Counted from the first letter of the stretch, positions 1 through 8,120 are shown. The stretch: DNA of 16,901 nt from Caldilineaceae bacterium (GCA_015494005.1 WGCB01000597.1:1-16901), one strand, 5' to 3'. Numbers and translations: made by a program. The notes: a model not told the origin generated them from the letters alone.

Positions 1-66
1 CCAGTCCGGCGTGGGGACGTAGTCGGGCTTGGGGTAGGCGCCCAGGGTGGTGGTTCGCAGCGGCAT
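1..66 (-). CDS. MetE-like methyltransferase, N-terminal fragment (cut by window edge)
   Basis: Only the first 22 codons are present; the gene continues beyond position 1. The peptide begins MPLRTTTLGAYPKPDYVPTP. The opening pattern TTT-(L/V)-G-(A/S)-YP-(K/R)-P is typical of cobalamin-independent methionine synthase (MetE C-terminal/UROD-like) proteins, where this loop lies at the start of the methyltransferase barrel. The ATG at 66 is preceded by a good SD (AAAGGAG, complement of 74-80), spaced 7 nt. It is separated from the upstream HisN-like gene by a 100-nt gap with heptamer repeats. It could be the last gene of the importer operon or have its own promoter; none was recognised. The family call rests on about 15 residues and is tentative. 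Confidence 0.55.
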   Translation of the reverse strand, partial: MPLRTTTLGAYPKPDYVPTPDW

Positions 67-140
67 GGGTGGACTCCTTTGGGCGATTGGGAAATCAGAC
101 AATTGGGTGCTTGAGCAACCGGGCAGACGATTTCGTCCCC

Positions 141-182
141 AATCCTCAATCTTCAATCTTCGATCTTCAATCTTCGATCTTG
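141..182. repeat. Heptamer tandem repeat (AATCTTC, about 6 copies)
   Basis: Six consecutive 7-bp units on the plus strand: AATCCTC, AATCTTC, AATCTTC, GATCTTC, AATCTTC, GATCTTG. On the coding (minus) strand the unit reads GAAGATT. The array overlaps the 3' end of the HisN-like gene: its last codons and TGA stop (167-169) lie inside the repeat, so the C-terminal residues KIED are repeat-encoded. Tandem heptamers of this kind are known as STRR elements in cyanobacteria; any link here is only by analogy. Confidence 0.85.
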
Positions 183-973
183 CTGTTCAACCGCCGGATC
201 ACCTCCTCGTGGATGGCGCCGCCGGTGGCCACCACACCGCCGCCCTGGAAGGGATCCTCCCCTTGCCAGTTGGTGATGCGCCCCCCGGCCCCCTGGACGA
301 TCGGCACCAGCGCGGCCAGGTCCCAGGTCTCCAGGACCGCGTCGGTCATGATGTCCGCGCCGCCGGTGGCCACCAGGAAGTAGCCGTGGCAATCTCCCCA
401 GGTGCGGTAGCGCTTGACTCGGCGGCTCAGGGCCTCGTAGGCCGGGCCGTTGTGCAGCTGGAAGACGCTCCAGTGGTCCGTGTTCAGGAGCACCGCCTCC
501 CGGATGCTGGAGCAGGGGCGCACGGAGACCGGCCGCCCGTTGAGCCAGGCCCCCTCCCCGTCCCCGATGAGGAAGTCGTCCACCAGGGGCTGGTGGATCA
601 CCCCCAGGATGGGCCGCCCCCGATGGAGCAGGGCGATGAGGGTGCCGAAGAGGTAGCTGCCGGCGATGAAGTTCTTGGTGCCATCGATGGGATCCAGCAC
701 CCAGCGGTAGGCCGCGTCCGGCTGGTGCAGGCCGAACTCCTCGCCCAGGATGCCGTGCTCCGGGTACTCCTGCATGATCCGCTCCCGCATGCGCTCCTCG
801 GCCTGGCGGTCGGCGATGGTCACCGGCGTCTCGTCGGCCTTCAGCTCCACCTGGTAGCCGCTGCGGAAGTAGTGGCGGATGATCCCGGCGCTCTCGTCGG
901 CCAGGTGACGGGCAAACTGCATAAATTCGGCCAGGGGCGAGCCTGGCATGGGCGTGGCGATGGGTTTGGACAT
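167..973 (-). CDS. hisN: Inositol-monophosphatase-family phosphatase, histidinol-phosphatase (HisN) type
   Basis: The 268-residue protein has the whole IMPase fold signature: KADETPVTIAD (45-55), metal-binding GEE (77-79), DPIDGTKNF (94-102) and the late WDLAAL motif (217-222). The spacing and the segment WGDCHGYFLVATGGADI (192-208) resemble actinobacterial HisN, which removes phosphate from L-histidinol phosphate in histidine synthesis using Mg2+. A related sugar- or nucleotide-phosphate phosphatase (IMPase, CysQ) is the alternative. It lies 45 nt after the UspA-domain gene in the same direction, so it is probably the tail of the importer operon. No other his gene is nearby, so the histidine role is inferred from motifs alone. 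The ATG at 973 has only a weak SD. The last residues and stop are contributed by a heptamer repeat. Confidence 0.8.
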   Translation of the reverse strand: MSKPIATPMPGSPLAEFMQFARHLADESAGIIRHYFRSGYQVELKADETPVTIADRQAEERMRERIMQEYPEHGILGEEFGLHQPDAAYRWVLDPIDGTKNFIAGSYLFGTLIALLHRGRPILGVIHQPLVDDFLIGDGEGAWLNGRPVSVRPCSSIREAVLLNTDHWSVFQLHNGPAYEALSRRVKRYRTWGDCHGYFLVATGGADIMTDAVLETWDLAALVPIVQGAGGRITNWQGEDPFQGGGVVATGGAIHEEVIRRLNSKIED

Positions 974-1018
974 GGGATGTGCCTGTCTGGTGGGGTGTGG
1001 AAACCGCTCCGGTGACCG

Positions 1019-1519
1019 TCAGTGAGGGTGGTAGAGCAGGAGTGGCACCCGGGCTTTCTGGAGCACCTCCAGGGCGATGCTGCCGAAGAAGAAACGGCGC
1101 AGACCGTCCCGGGCTCGGGTGGACATGGCCACCAGATCCACGGCCTGGTCCTGGATGGCCTGCAGGATCTCCTCGGCCACGTTTTCTCCGAAGTTCACCT
1201 GCAAGGAGACCGGGTAGCCCTGGGCCTCCAGCCGCTCCAGGACGGGGAGCATCTCCGCCTCCACGCTGGCCCGGATGCTGTCCTCCTGCTGGGTGGAGTA
1301 GATGGGGTGGGTCTCCGCCTCGGAGATCTCCCGGACCTCGCCGAAGCCGTAGCCCAGGTCGTACTCCGGTGCAGAGAGGCCGATGACCTTGGGCGGTCGG
1401 GCCACGTAGAAGAGGATCAGCCGGTGGCTGCCCGGGGGCAGGTGCCGCTCCACGTGGGGCAGGATGGTCTTGCTCATCTCCGACTGGTTCAGGGGGATCA
1501 GGACTCGGGTCTCGGCCAT
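1019..1519 (-). CDS. Universal stress protein (UspA domain) with degenerate ATP loop
   Basis: The protein is 166 residues, a single UspA domain. It starts with beta-strand VLIPLNQSE (6-14) and ends with RVPLLLYHP (157-165), typical of the family. The usual ATP-binding signature G-x2-G-x9-G-(S/T) is only half kept: at 133-147 the first glycine is Ser133 and the second is Ala136, while Gly146-Ser147 remain. The Asp of the N-terminal P-x-D-x-S motif is Asn11. It may therefore bind ATP poorly or not at all. There is a clear SD (GGAGG, 7 nt before the ATG). It follows the OppF-like gene by only 21 nt, so it is likely co-transcribed with the importer. USPs accompany transporters in several bacteria, but the partner and role here are unknown. 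Confidence 0.9.
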   Translation of the reverse strand: MAETRVLIPLNQSEMSKTILPHVERHLPPGSHRLILFYVARPPKVIGLSAPEYDLGYGFGEVREISEAETHPIYSTQQEDSIRASVEAEMLPVLERLEAQGYPVSLQVNFGENVAEEILQAIQDQAVDLVAMSTRARDGLRRFFFGSIALEVLQKARVPLLLYHPH

Positions 1520-1540
1520 GGATGCCTCCGGGCGTCTGGC

Positions 1541-2578
1541 TCAGGCGGATGCGTTCTGAGGGCCGCCCACGCCGGTGAGGGTCAGCTCCTCCGCGAAGTG
1601 GCAGGCCACGAAATGCTCCGGCGCCACCTCCTGCCAGGCCGGGACCTGGCTCCGGCAGATGTCGGCCACGTAGGGGCAGCGGGTGTGGAAGCGGCAGCCG
1701 GCCGGCGGGTTGGCCGGGTTGGGGATCTCCCCCTCCAGGGGGATGTGGCGCATGGTCTGGTCCGGGTCCACCTCGGGGATGGCGGAGAGCAGGGCCTCGG
1801 TGTAGGGGTGTTTGGGGGTGTAGAAGAGGGACTTCGTGGGGGCCAGCTCCACGATCTGCCCCAGGTACATGACCGCCACCCGGTCCGAGATGTGGGCCAC
1901 CACGCTCAGGTCGTGGGCGATGAAGAGGTAGGTGACCCCCAGCTGCTCCTGCAGGTCCATGAGCAGGTTGAGGATCTCCGCCTGGATGGAGACGTCCAGG
2001 GCAGAGACGGTCTCGTCGCAGACGATGAACTCCGGGTTGGCCACCAGGGCCCGGGCGATGCCGATGCGCTGGCGTTGGCCGCCGCTGAAGGCGTGGGGGA
2101 AGCGGCGCAGGTGTTCCAGGCTCAGCTGGCAGAGGGCGGCCGTCTCTCGCACCCGCTCGTCCACCTCCCGCTTGTTGCGCACCATGCCGTTGGCCACCAG
2201 GGGCTCCGCGATGATGTCCCGGACAGTCATGCGGGGGTTCAAGGAGCTGTAGGGGTCCTGGAAGATCATCTGCATGTGGCGGCGGAAGTTGCGCAGCTCC
2301 CGGCCCCGCAGCCCGGTCACGTCCACGGCCTGGCCGTTCACGTGGAAGGTCACCCGGCCCTCCGTGGGCGGGATGGCCCGCAGGATGGAGCGGCCCGTGG
2401 TGGTCTTGCCCGAGCCGCTCTCCCCCACCAGGCCCAGGGTCTCCCCTTTGTGGATGGTGAAACTCACCCCGTCCACCGCCTTCACATGGCCGTGGACCCG
2501 TCCCAGCCACCCGGCCCGGATGGGGAAGTAGACTTTCAGATTTTCGACTTCGAGCAGGGGGTGGTGTTCTGCAGGCAT
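1541..2578 (-). CDS. Peptide/nickel-type ABC importer ATP-binding protein, OppF/DppF-like
   Basis: Cytoplasmic ATPase of the importer, 345 residues from the ATG at 2578. All ABC motifs are present: Walker A GESGSGKT (52-59), Q-loop Gln107, signature FSGGQ (164-168), Walker B IVCDE (185-189) and switch His222. The C-terminal oligopeptide-transporter extension with GCRFHTRCP and cysteines 294, 301, 308 and 326 identifies the OppD/OppF class; in several relatives these cysteines hold an iron-sulfur cluster. A TTG at 2599 could extend it by 7 residues, but the ATG has GAGG upstream and the family N-terminus ([12 protein letters not shown]) begins right after it. It is separated from the OppD-like gene by an unusually long 127-nt gap filled with repeats, while the rest of the operon is tightly packed. 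Confidence 0.93.
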   Translation of the reverse strand: MPAEHHPLLEVENLKVYFPIRAGWLGRVHGHVKAVDGVSFTIHKGETLGLVGESGSGKTTTGRSILRAIPPTEGRVTFHVNGQAVDVTGLRGRELRNFRRHMQMIFQDPYSSLNPRMTVRDIIAEPLVANGMVRNKREVDERVRETAALCQLSLEHLRRFPHAFSGGQRQRIGIARALVANPEFIVCDETVSALDVSIQAEILNLLMDLQEQLGVTYLFIAHDLSVVAHISDRVAVMYLGQIVELAPTKSLFYTPKHPYTEALLSAIPEVDPDQTMRHIPLEGEIPNPANPPAGCRFHTRCPYVADICRSQVPAWQEVAPEHFVACHFAEELTLTGVGGPQNASA

Positions 2579-2638
2579 TGTCGGACGGACCTCAAGCAAT
2601 CAGACGAGTTCGAAATGGTGTGTCTTTCGCTAGAATAT

Positions 2639-2712
2639 GGGAGCTGGGAGCTGGAAGTTGGTAGTCGTTGCAATGTCAAGTCCCAACTCCCGTCCCTCCC
2701 GTCTCCTAACTC
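2639..2712. repeat. Inverted heptad-like repeats between the two ATPase genes
   Basis: Plus-strand units GGGAGCT, GGGAGCT, GGAAGTT, GGTAGTC run from 2639 to 2666. A second, irregular array of the same kind (GGGAGTT-like) reads on the minus strand from about 2681 to 2712. The two face each other, so GGAAGTTGG (2653-2661) can pair with CCAACTCCC (2683-2691) with one mismatch. The second array overlaps the end of the OppD-like gene: its final codons and TAG stop (2706-2708) lie in the repeat. Confidence 0.75.
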
Positions 2713-3752
2713 CCCTCATACAAAAAACAATTCACCTCATGGGTCGGGCTGAAGTGGGTGGTCTCCGGGAAGGCTTTGTCGCAGACGCCGGGCATGGCCT
2801 GCGGGCAGCGGGTGTGGAAGGGGCAGCCCGGCGGCCGTTCCATGGGGCTGGGGATGCGCCCGCCGATGGCGTGGAGCCGCTGGCCCAGGCTCTCCAGCCG
2901 GGGGATGGCCTGGAGCAGGTTCTGGGTGTAGGGGTGCTTGGCCTCCTTGATCACCTCCCGCACCGTGCCCCGCTCCATGATCTGCCCCAGGTACATGACC
3001 ACCACGTCGTGGGCGATCTGGGAGATGACCCCCAGGTCGTGGGTGATGAAGAGGATGGCCATGCCCATCTCCTCCTGGAGCTCCCGCATGAGGGCCAGGA
3101 TCTGGGCCTGGATGGTCACGTCCAGGGCGGTGGTGGGCTCGTCCGCGATGAGCAGGGAGGGGTTGGCCGAGAGGGCCACGGCGATCATGGCCCGCTGGCG
3201 CATGCCCCCGGAGAGCTCGAAGGGGTACTGGTCCACCCGCCGGCTGGGATTGGCGATGCCCACCCGGTCCAGCAGGTGGATGGCTCGCTCCCGGGCCTCC
3301 TGCTTGGAGACCTCCTCGTGGGCCAGGATGGCCTCCATGATGTGGTTGCCGATGGTGTAGACCGGGGAGAATGTGGCCATGGGCTCCTGGAAGATCATGG
3401 CGATCTCGCCCCCGCGGATGGCCCGCATCTCCCGGCCTGTGGGGGCGAGCTGGGTGATCTCCACCACCGTCCCGTCCTTGCGCCGGAACTGGATGGAGGA
3501 GTCCGGGTGGATGACCGCGGTCCCAGGCAGGAGGCGCATGATGGCGTGGGTGCTGACGCTCTTGCCCGAGCCGCTCTCCCCCACGATGCCCAGGGTGCGG
3601 CCGGTCTGGGCGGTCAGGTCCACCCCGTCCACCGCCTGGATCTGCCCTTCGTCCGTGCGAAAGGCGATGCGCAGGTTCTCCACCTTGAGCAGGGCCCCGT
3701 CAAGGCTGGTTCCGTTCATACTGGTTTCGCTCGTGCCGATGCTGTTCCTCAT
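2706..3752 (-). CDS. Peptide/nickel-type ABC importer ATP-binding protein, OppD/DppD-like
   Basis: Second ATPase of the importer, 348 residues. Walker A GESGSGKS is at 58-65, Q-loop Gln122, signature SGGMRQR at 181-187, Walker B LLIADE at 200-205 and switch His238. The C-terminal oligopeptide domain has GCPFHTRCP with cysteines 310, 316, 324 and 342. Signature SGGMRQR and Walker [10 protein letters not shown] are typical of OppD/DppD, whereas the neighbouring ATPase has SGGQRQR, so the pair looks like the usual heterodimer. The ATG at 3752 overlaps the stop of the OppC-like gene as ATGA, implying translational coupling. A second in-frame ATG at 3719 is possible and would drop 11 poorly conserved residues. 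The final residues YEGS and the stop codon are shared with an intergenic repeat. Confidence 0.93.
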   Translation of the reverse strand: MRNSIGTSETSMNGTSLDGALLKVENLRIAFRTDEGQIQAVDGVDLTAQTGRTLGIVGESGSGKSVSTHAIMRLLPGTAVIHPDSSIQFRRKDGTVVEITQLAPTGREMRAIRGGEIAMIFQEPMATFSPVYTIGNHIMEAILAHEEVSKQEARERAIHLLDRVGIANPSRRVDQYPFELSGGMRQRAMIAVALSANPSLLIADEPTTALDVTIQAQILALMRELQEEMGMAILFITHDLGVISQIAHDVVVMYLGQIMERGTVREVIKEAKHPYTQNLLQAIPRLESLGQRLHAIGGRIPSPMERPPGCPFHTRCPQAMPGVCDKAFPETTHFSPTHEVNCFLYEGS

Positions 3753-4915
3753 GAGCCGCTCACCGTGTACGGATCCGCCGCGTCCCGCACGCCGTCCCCC
3801 AGGATGGTGAAGGAGAGCACCGCGGTGACCACGAAGGCGGCAGGGATGAAGAGCCAGGGGGCCTGTTCGATGGCCCGGATGTTCTGGGCGTCCTGGAGCA
3901 GGATGCCCCAGCTGATGTCCGGCGGGCGCAGGCCCAGCTGCACGAAGCTGAGGGCCGTCTCGCTCAGGATCAGGTAGGGGAAGGAGATGACCAGATCCAC
4001 GATGATGTAGCTGGCGAAGGCCGGGAGCAGGTGGCGTCCGATGATGCGGGCGGCGCTGGCCCCGGCGATCTGCGCGGCCACCACGTAGTCCTCCGTGCGC
4101 AGGGTGAGGAGCTGTCCTCGGATGCGCCGGGCCAGGGTGGGCCAGCCCACCAGCCCCAGGATCAAGGTCATGGCGAAGTAGATTTGCTGGGTGGACCACT
4201 CCCGGGGGAAGGCCGCGGCCAGGCCCATGTAGAGGGGGATGACCGGGATGACCCGGACGATCTCCGTCAGGCGCTGGATGCCGTAGTCGATCCAGCCGCC
4301 GAAATAGCCCGCCACGCCGCCGATGATCAGGGCCAGGACGAAGGCGATGAGCACGCCCAGCACGCCGATGGAGAGGGAGGTGCGGGTGGCGATGAGGGTG
4401 CGGGTGAAGAGATCCCGGCCCAGGGGATCCGTGCCGAAGAGGTGCACCGTCCCCTCCTCCACGCCGAAGAGATGGATGTCCGACTCGATGACCTTGAGCA
4501 CGGTGTAGGGCTCCCCCCGGACGAAGAAGCGGATGGGGTGGCGCACCTCCCGGTCGATGGTGGGGATGCGGCGCAGGGTCACCGGATCCCGCTCGGTGGT
4601 GACGCCGTAGACGAAGGGGCGCAGGGAGAAGCCGTTCTCGTCCCAGAAACGGGGGATCTGGGGCGGGCCCAGCAGGTAGTCCGTGTTGCGGGTCACCCCG
4701 GAGTAGGGGCCGAAGAACTCGGCGAAGATGCCCAGGAAAGCCAGGAGGGCCAGGAAGAGGCCGCCGGCCATGGCCAGCTTGTGACGGCGGAAGCGCCACC
4801 AGACCAGCTGCCACTGGGTGGCGGAGTAGTAGCGCAGGGCCTCCTGGGACTCTCGCTCCTGGACGGCTCGCTCCTGTTGGGTCAGCTCCCGTTGGCTTAG
4901 CTCGTTGGTGGACAT
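3749..4915 (-). CDS. ABC importer permease, OppC/DppC-like, with long external loop
   Basis: Inner-membrane permease of 388 residues. A charged cytoplasmic N-terminus (1-45) precedes transmembrane helix 1 (about 48-68). Next comes a roughly 90-residue polar stretch (about 70-160) including HPIRFFVRGEPY and ending in FGTDPLGRDLF. The transport domain with five more helices runs from about 180 to 375. The EAA loop that contacts the ATPase is at 275-299 (EDYVVAAQIAGAS and on). Typical OppC proteins are near 300 residues; the excess is mainly the long loop after helix 1, seen in a subset of the family. There is a strong SD (AAGGAGG) inside the 3' end of the OppB-like gene, 7 nt separating the two genes. 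Confidence 0.93.
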   Translation of the reverse strand: MSTNELSQRELTQQERAVQERESQEALRYYSATQWQLVWWRFRRHKLAMAGGLFLALLAFLGIFAEFFGPYSGVTRNTDYLLGPPQIPRFWDENGFSLRPFVYGVTTERDPVTLRRIPTIDREVRHPIRFFVRGEPYTVLKVIESDIHLFGVEEGTVHLFGTDPLGRDLFTRTLIATRTSLSIGVLGVLIAFVLALIIGGVAGYFGGWIDYGIQRLTEIVRVIPVIPLYMGLAAAFPREWSTQQIYFAMTLILGLVGWPTLARRIRGQLLTLRTEDYVVAAQIAGASAARIIGRHLLPAFASYIIVDLVISFPYLILSETALSFVQLGLRPPDISWGILLQDAQNIRAIEQAPWLFIPAAFVVTAVLSFTILGDGVRDAADPYTVSGS

Positions 4916-4922
4916 GCTCGCA

Positions 4923-5918
4923 TCAACCTCCTTCCAGCTTGATGCGCGGGTCCAGGAAGGCCAGGGCGATGTCCGAGAGGAAATTCATGAAGACGATCAT
5001 GAAGGTGAGCATGAGCAGGATGGCCCCGGCCACGAACATGTCCAGGTCGATGTAGGACTTGATGAGCAGTTCCCCCAGCTCCGGTAGGCCCAGGACCAGG
5101 GCCACGATGGGCAGCTCCGAGAAGATGCGGTTGGCGTCGAAGCTGACGGTGCTCACCACCGGGTTGATGGCCAGCCGAGCCGGGTACTTGAGCAGCACCT
5201 TCCACTCTGGGATGCCCCGGGCCCGGGCCGCGGTGACCGAGAGCTTGTTCAGCTCGTCCAGCATGGTGGCCCGCACGGTCTGCAGCTGGAAGGCCGTGGC
5301 CGACCAGGCCAGGACCACCGCGGGCACGATGAGGTGCTTCAGCAGGTCCACGAACTTGGCCCAGCTCCAGGGCGCGCCCTCGAACTCCTGGGAGAAGAGC
5401 CCGCCCACGCTGGAGTCCAGCACGGTGACGCTGATGTAGAGCAGGATCAGGGCCAGGAGGAAGTTGGGCAAGGCCAGGCCCAGGTAGCTGAGCACCGTCA
5501 GGGAGTAGTCCGCGATAGAATGGCGGTGCACCGCGGCATAGATGCCGATGGGAATGGAGACCAGGTAGGTGACGATGAGGGTGGAGAAGAGGATGGCCAG
5601 GGTCAGCCAGAGCCGCTGGCCGATGACGTTGTTCACCGAGGTCTCGAAGGCGAAGGCCGGGCCAAAGTCGCCCTTGGTGACGATGCCCCAGATCCAGCTG
5701 AAGTAGCGCTCGTAGGCCGGGCGATCCAGCCCCAGCTTGACCCGGATGTTGTTCACATCCGCCTCGGTGACGGTGACCCCGGTGCCGGAGAACTTGCGGA
5801 AGGCGTAGCGCTCCGCGTAGTCGCCTGGCGGCAGCTCCATGATGATGAAGACCATGACGGAGACGAAGAACATGGTCACCAGCATGCCCAGAAAGCGTTG
5901 GACGATGAATCGAATCAT
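4923..5918 (-). CDS. ABC importer permease, OppB/DppB-like
   Basis: Inner-membrane permease of 331 residues. Helix 1 (about 9-29) carries the family start MIRFIVQRFLGMLVT. A polar segment (30-100) with LGLDRPAYERYFSWI follows, then five more helices up to about 320. The EAA loop is at about 219-248, with the conserved glycine in ARARGIPEWKVLLKY. The C-terminal DPRIKL motif is typical of the family. It pairs with the OppC-like protein to form the pore. The ATG at 5918 has no strong SD; it lies after an intercistronic hairpin that follows the binding-protein gene, so expression probably depends on read-through from that gene. Confidence 0.94.
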   Translation of the reverse strand: MIRFIVQRFLGMLVTMFFVSVMVFIIMELPPGDYAERYAFRKFSGTGVTVTEADVNNIRVKLGLDRPAYERYFSWIWGIVTKGDFGPAFAFETSVNNVIGQRLWLTLAILFSTLIVTYLVSIPIGIYAAVHRHSIADYSLTVLSYLGLALPNFLLALILLYISVTVLDSSVGGLFSQEFEGAPWSWAKFVDLLKHLIVPAVVLAWSATAFQLQTVRATMLDELNKLSVTAARARGIPEWKVLLKYPARLAINPVVSTVSFDANRIFSELPIVALVLGLPELGELLIKSYIDLDMFVAGAILLMLTFMIVFMNFLSDIALAFLDPRIKLEGG

Positions 5919-5937
5919 GGCATACTCGTGGGGAGAG

Positions 5938-5974
5938 GGGGCCTGACAGGAAGCACATTAACCTGCCAGGCCCC
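5938..5974 (-). promoter_or_regulatory. Intercistronic hairpin between binding-protein and permease genes
   Basis: Arms GGGGCCTGACAGG (5938-5950) and CCTGCCAGGCCCC (5962-5974) pair over 13 bp around an 11-nt loop. The single non-Watson-Crick position is A-C on the plus strand but G-U on the minus-strand RNA, so the stem is fully paired only in the operon transcript. There is no U-tract after it, so it is not a classic terminator. By analogy with malE-malF, it may protect the binding-protein message or reduce downstream expression. Confidence 0.75.
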
Positions 5975-5994
5975 TGGAATCTACACGCAGAGGA

Positions 5995-8106
5995 CTATTC
6001 GTTCAGGAACCACTGGTTCGGCCGGTAGGGATAGGCCCAGTAGTAGTCGAAGGCCTTCACAGGGAAGGGGCCGAAGTTGCCCAGGTTGTTGTGGTGGATC
6101 ACCGGCGTCTTGATGTTGCCGGCAGTGCCGATCTTCCACAGGTTGTTCACGTGGATGTCCACGATCTCCTTGCCGATGCGGTTGCTCTCCTCGCTGCCCA
6201 GGGGATACTTGACGAACTCATCCACCAGCTCGTAGAGGCGCTTCACATCGTCCGGCGGCTCGATGCCCGACTCGCCGTTGGTGTCGTGCCACTCCTCCCA
6301 CAGGTCGGCGATGCCCGGGTTCCAGAAATCGCCGAACTCCGGCACCAGCATGAAGGGGTTCTGGACGATGACCGCGCCGGAGGAGTTGTCGTACTTCCAG
6401 ACGGAGATGTCCAGGTCGTTGGTGTTGCCCTTGGCCCGGTACTCGTCGGAGGTGACCTCCTTGAGCTCCACCCGGATGCCCACGTCCGCCCAGTAGCTCT
6501 TCACCAGCTCGTGCATGGTCACCGGCGCACCCTGGTTGGAGTACTGGAGCAGGATGGTCAGGTTGGAGCCGTCCGGCCGCTCCCGGAAGCCGTCTCCATC
6601 CACGTCCTTCAGCCCCATCTCGTCCAGCAGGGCGTTGGCCCGGTCCGGATCGTACTCGATGAAGCTGGTCAGATGCTCTTCCGTCACGAAGCTGACCGTG
6701 TTGGGGTCCGCCGGGGTGGCCTGCATGGGCTCGGCCTGGCCCAGGAAGACGATCTCCACGATCTCCTCCCGGTTCATGGCCAGGGACATGGCCTGGCGGA
6801 AGCGCAGGTCGTTGAAGATCTCCCGCAGCCCCTCGTCCTTGTGGGTCAGGTTGAAGCCGTAGAAGATGAGCTCGCCCACGCCGTTGGCCAGATCCACGGT
6901 GTAGTTGCCCTTGGCCTCGTTTTCCTTGTAGAGGGGGAAGTCGTCCACGAAGATGGCCTGGGCCTTGTAGTCCACCTCGCCGTTGGTGATCTTCAGGTTG
7001 CGCACCTCTTTGTCCGGCACGTAGAGCTCGTTGATCTCGTTGATGTAGGGGAGCTGGTTGCCCTGGGTGTCCACCATGTGGAAGTAGGGGTTGGCCACCA
7101 GGCGACGCCCCTTGGTGGTCTCCTCCACCAGGATGTGGGACTCCAGGGTGGGGGCCACGTGGTCCGAGGCGCCGCTGAGCAGGGGCGAAGGCACGTCCTT
7201 CCAGTCGCTGTTGCCGTAGTAGAGCTCCGCGGCCTCGGCCAGGGAGAGGCCCTCCTCGGCCATCACCTTCTCGAAGAAGTGCTTGGGCTGGAAGGGCTGC
7301 ACGTAGATCTGGGCGAAGCGGGTGAGCATCCCCGGAGCGGAGGTGGGGAAGGTCATCTTCACCGTGGTCTCGTCCACCGCCTCCACGGTCATGGGCTCAC
7401 CGTCGAAGAGCCAGACCGAGGGGGTGTCCGGGTAGACATCCGGGTTCAAGATCAGGTCGTTGAACCAGAAACTCACGTCCTCCGCGGTGAAGGGCGCGCC
7501 GTCGGACCACTTGTGCCCCTTGCGCAGGAAGAAGGTCAGCTCGGTGAAATCGTCGTTCCACTCCCAGCCCTTGGCCACGTTGGGGACGATGGTCTGCAGG
7601 TCGTCGGCGAAGCGGACCAGGTTCACATGGCGCACGCTGAGCAGGTCCGACGTGCCGGCCTCGGTGGCGTTGGAGAGGCCGTCCAGCACGCCGCCGTAGG
7701 TGCCGATGGCCTGGTAGGGGGCCACCACCAGGGGCTCCTCCGGCAGGCGCTCGGTCACCGGCGGCAGATCCGGGTTGCCGGCGATGCGGGCGTTCAGGTC
7801 GGCGATGGCCGGGTTCTCCGAGAAGGAGAGCTCACAGCCGGCCAGCTCCTGGAACTCGCTCAGCTCGAACTGCTGGGGGAACTGTCCTGGGGCGACGCCC
7901 TGCATGTCCGCCACGGTGACGGCCGGGCAGCCGCCTTCGGGCATGGCCGCGGCCTCCTCCTTGGCCGGGGCCGCCTCCTCCGCGGCGGGGGGCGCGGCCT
8001 CCTCCGCGGCCGGAGCTTCCTCCTTGGCGCCACCGCCGCAGGCCGCCAGGAGCAGCACCACGATCAGGGCCAGGATGGTGAGCCAGAGTTTGCGATGGAT
8101 CTTCAC
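5995..8106 (-). CDS. ABC importer substrate-binding lipoprotein, family 5 (peptide/oligosaccharide type)
   Basis: Exported lipoprotein that would capture the substrate for the adjacent importer; 703 residues. The signal peptide ends in lipobox LAAC with Cys23 as lipidation site, followed by an Ala/Glu/Pro linker (24-57). The family-5 hallmark KWSDGAPFTAEDVSFWF starts at 199. It is longer than OppA (about 540) because of an N-terminal extension (about 58-135) that contains Cys60 and Cys91, a possible disulfide, and the segment LPPVTERLPEEPLVV seen in a distinct family-5 subgroup. The start is a GTG at 8106: SD AAGGAGGAGG (complement of 8110-8119) fits, and the signal peptide begins there. An overlapping ATG-TGA (8108-8103) makes a minimal start-stop. 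Peptide, oligosaccharide or other ligand cannot be decided. Confidence 0.94.
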   Translation of the reverse strand: MKIHRKLWLTILALIVVLLLAACGGGAKEEAPAAEEAAPPAAEEAAPAKEEAAAMPEGGCPAVTVADMQGVAPGQFPQQFELSEFQELAGCELSFSENPAIADLNARIAGNPDLPPVTERLPEEPLVVAPYQAIGTYGGVLDGLSNATEAGTSDLLSVRHVNLVRFADDLQTIVPNVAKGWEWNDDFTELTFFLRKGHKWSDGAPFTAEDVSFWFNDLILNPDVYPDTPSVWLFDGEPMTVEAVDETTVKMTFPTSAPGMLTRFAQIYVQPFQPKHFFEKVMAEEGLSLAEAAELYYGNSDWKDVPSPLLSGASDHVAPTLESHILVEETTKGRRLVANPYFHMVDTQGNQLPYINEINELYVPDKEVRNLKITNGEVDYKAQAIFVDDFPLYKENEAKGNYTVDLANGVGELIFYGFNLTHKDEGLREIFNDLRFRQAMSLAMNREEIVEIVFLGQAEPMQATPADPNTVSFVTEEHLTSFIEYDPDRANALLDEMGLKDVDGDGFRERPDGSNLTILLQYSNQGAPVTMHELVKSYWADVGIRVELKEVTSDEYRAKGNTNDLDISVWKYDNSSGAVIVQNPFMLVPEFGDFWNPGIADLWEEWHDTNGESGIEPPDDVKRLYELVDEFVKYPLGSEESNRIGKEIVDIHVNNLWKIGTAGNIKTPVIHHNNLGNFGPFPVKAFDYYWAYPYRPNQWFLNE

Positions 8107-8120
8107 ATTCCTCCTCCTTT

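Noticed and set aside
141..182. Attachment site or insertion-sequence end
   Set aside because: A simple heptamer array with no integrase or transposase and no flanking target duplication.
153..2510. Very long antisense or alternative-frame open reading frames across the Opp genes, such as 153-2510 minus and 1022-2752 plus
   Set aside because: They are GC-rich shadows with low-complexity Pro/Gly/His/Arg translations and no family motifs, lying over well-recognised genes.
5938..5974. Intrinsic terminator between SBP and permease genes
   Set aside because: Strong stem but no U-tract, and the following genes clearly need read-through.
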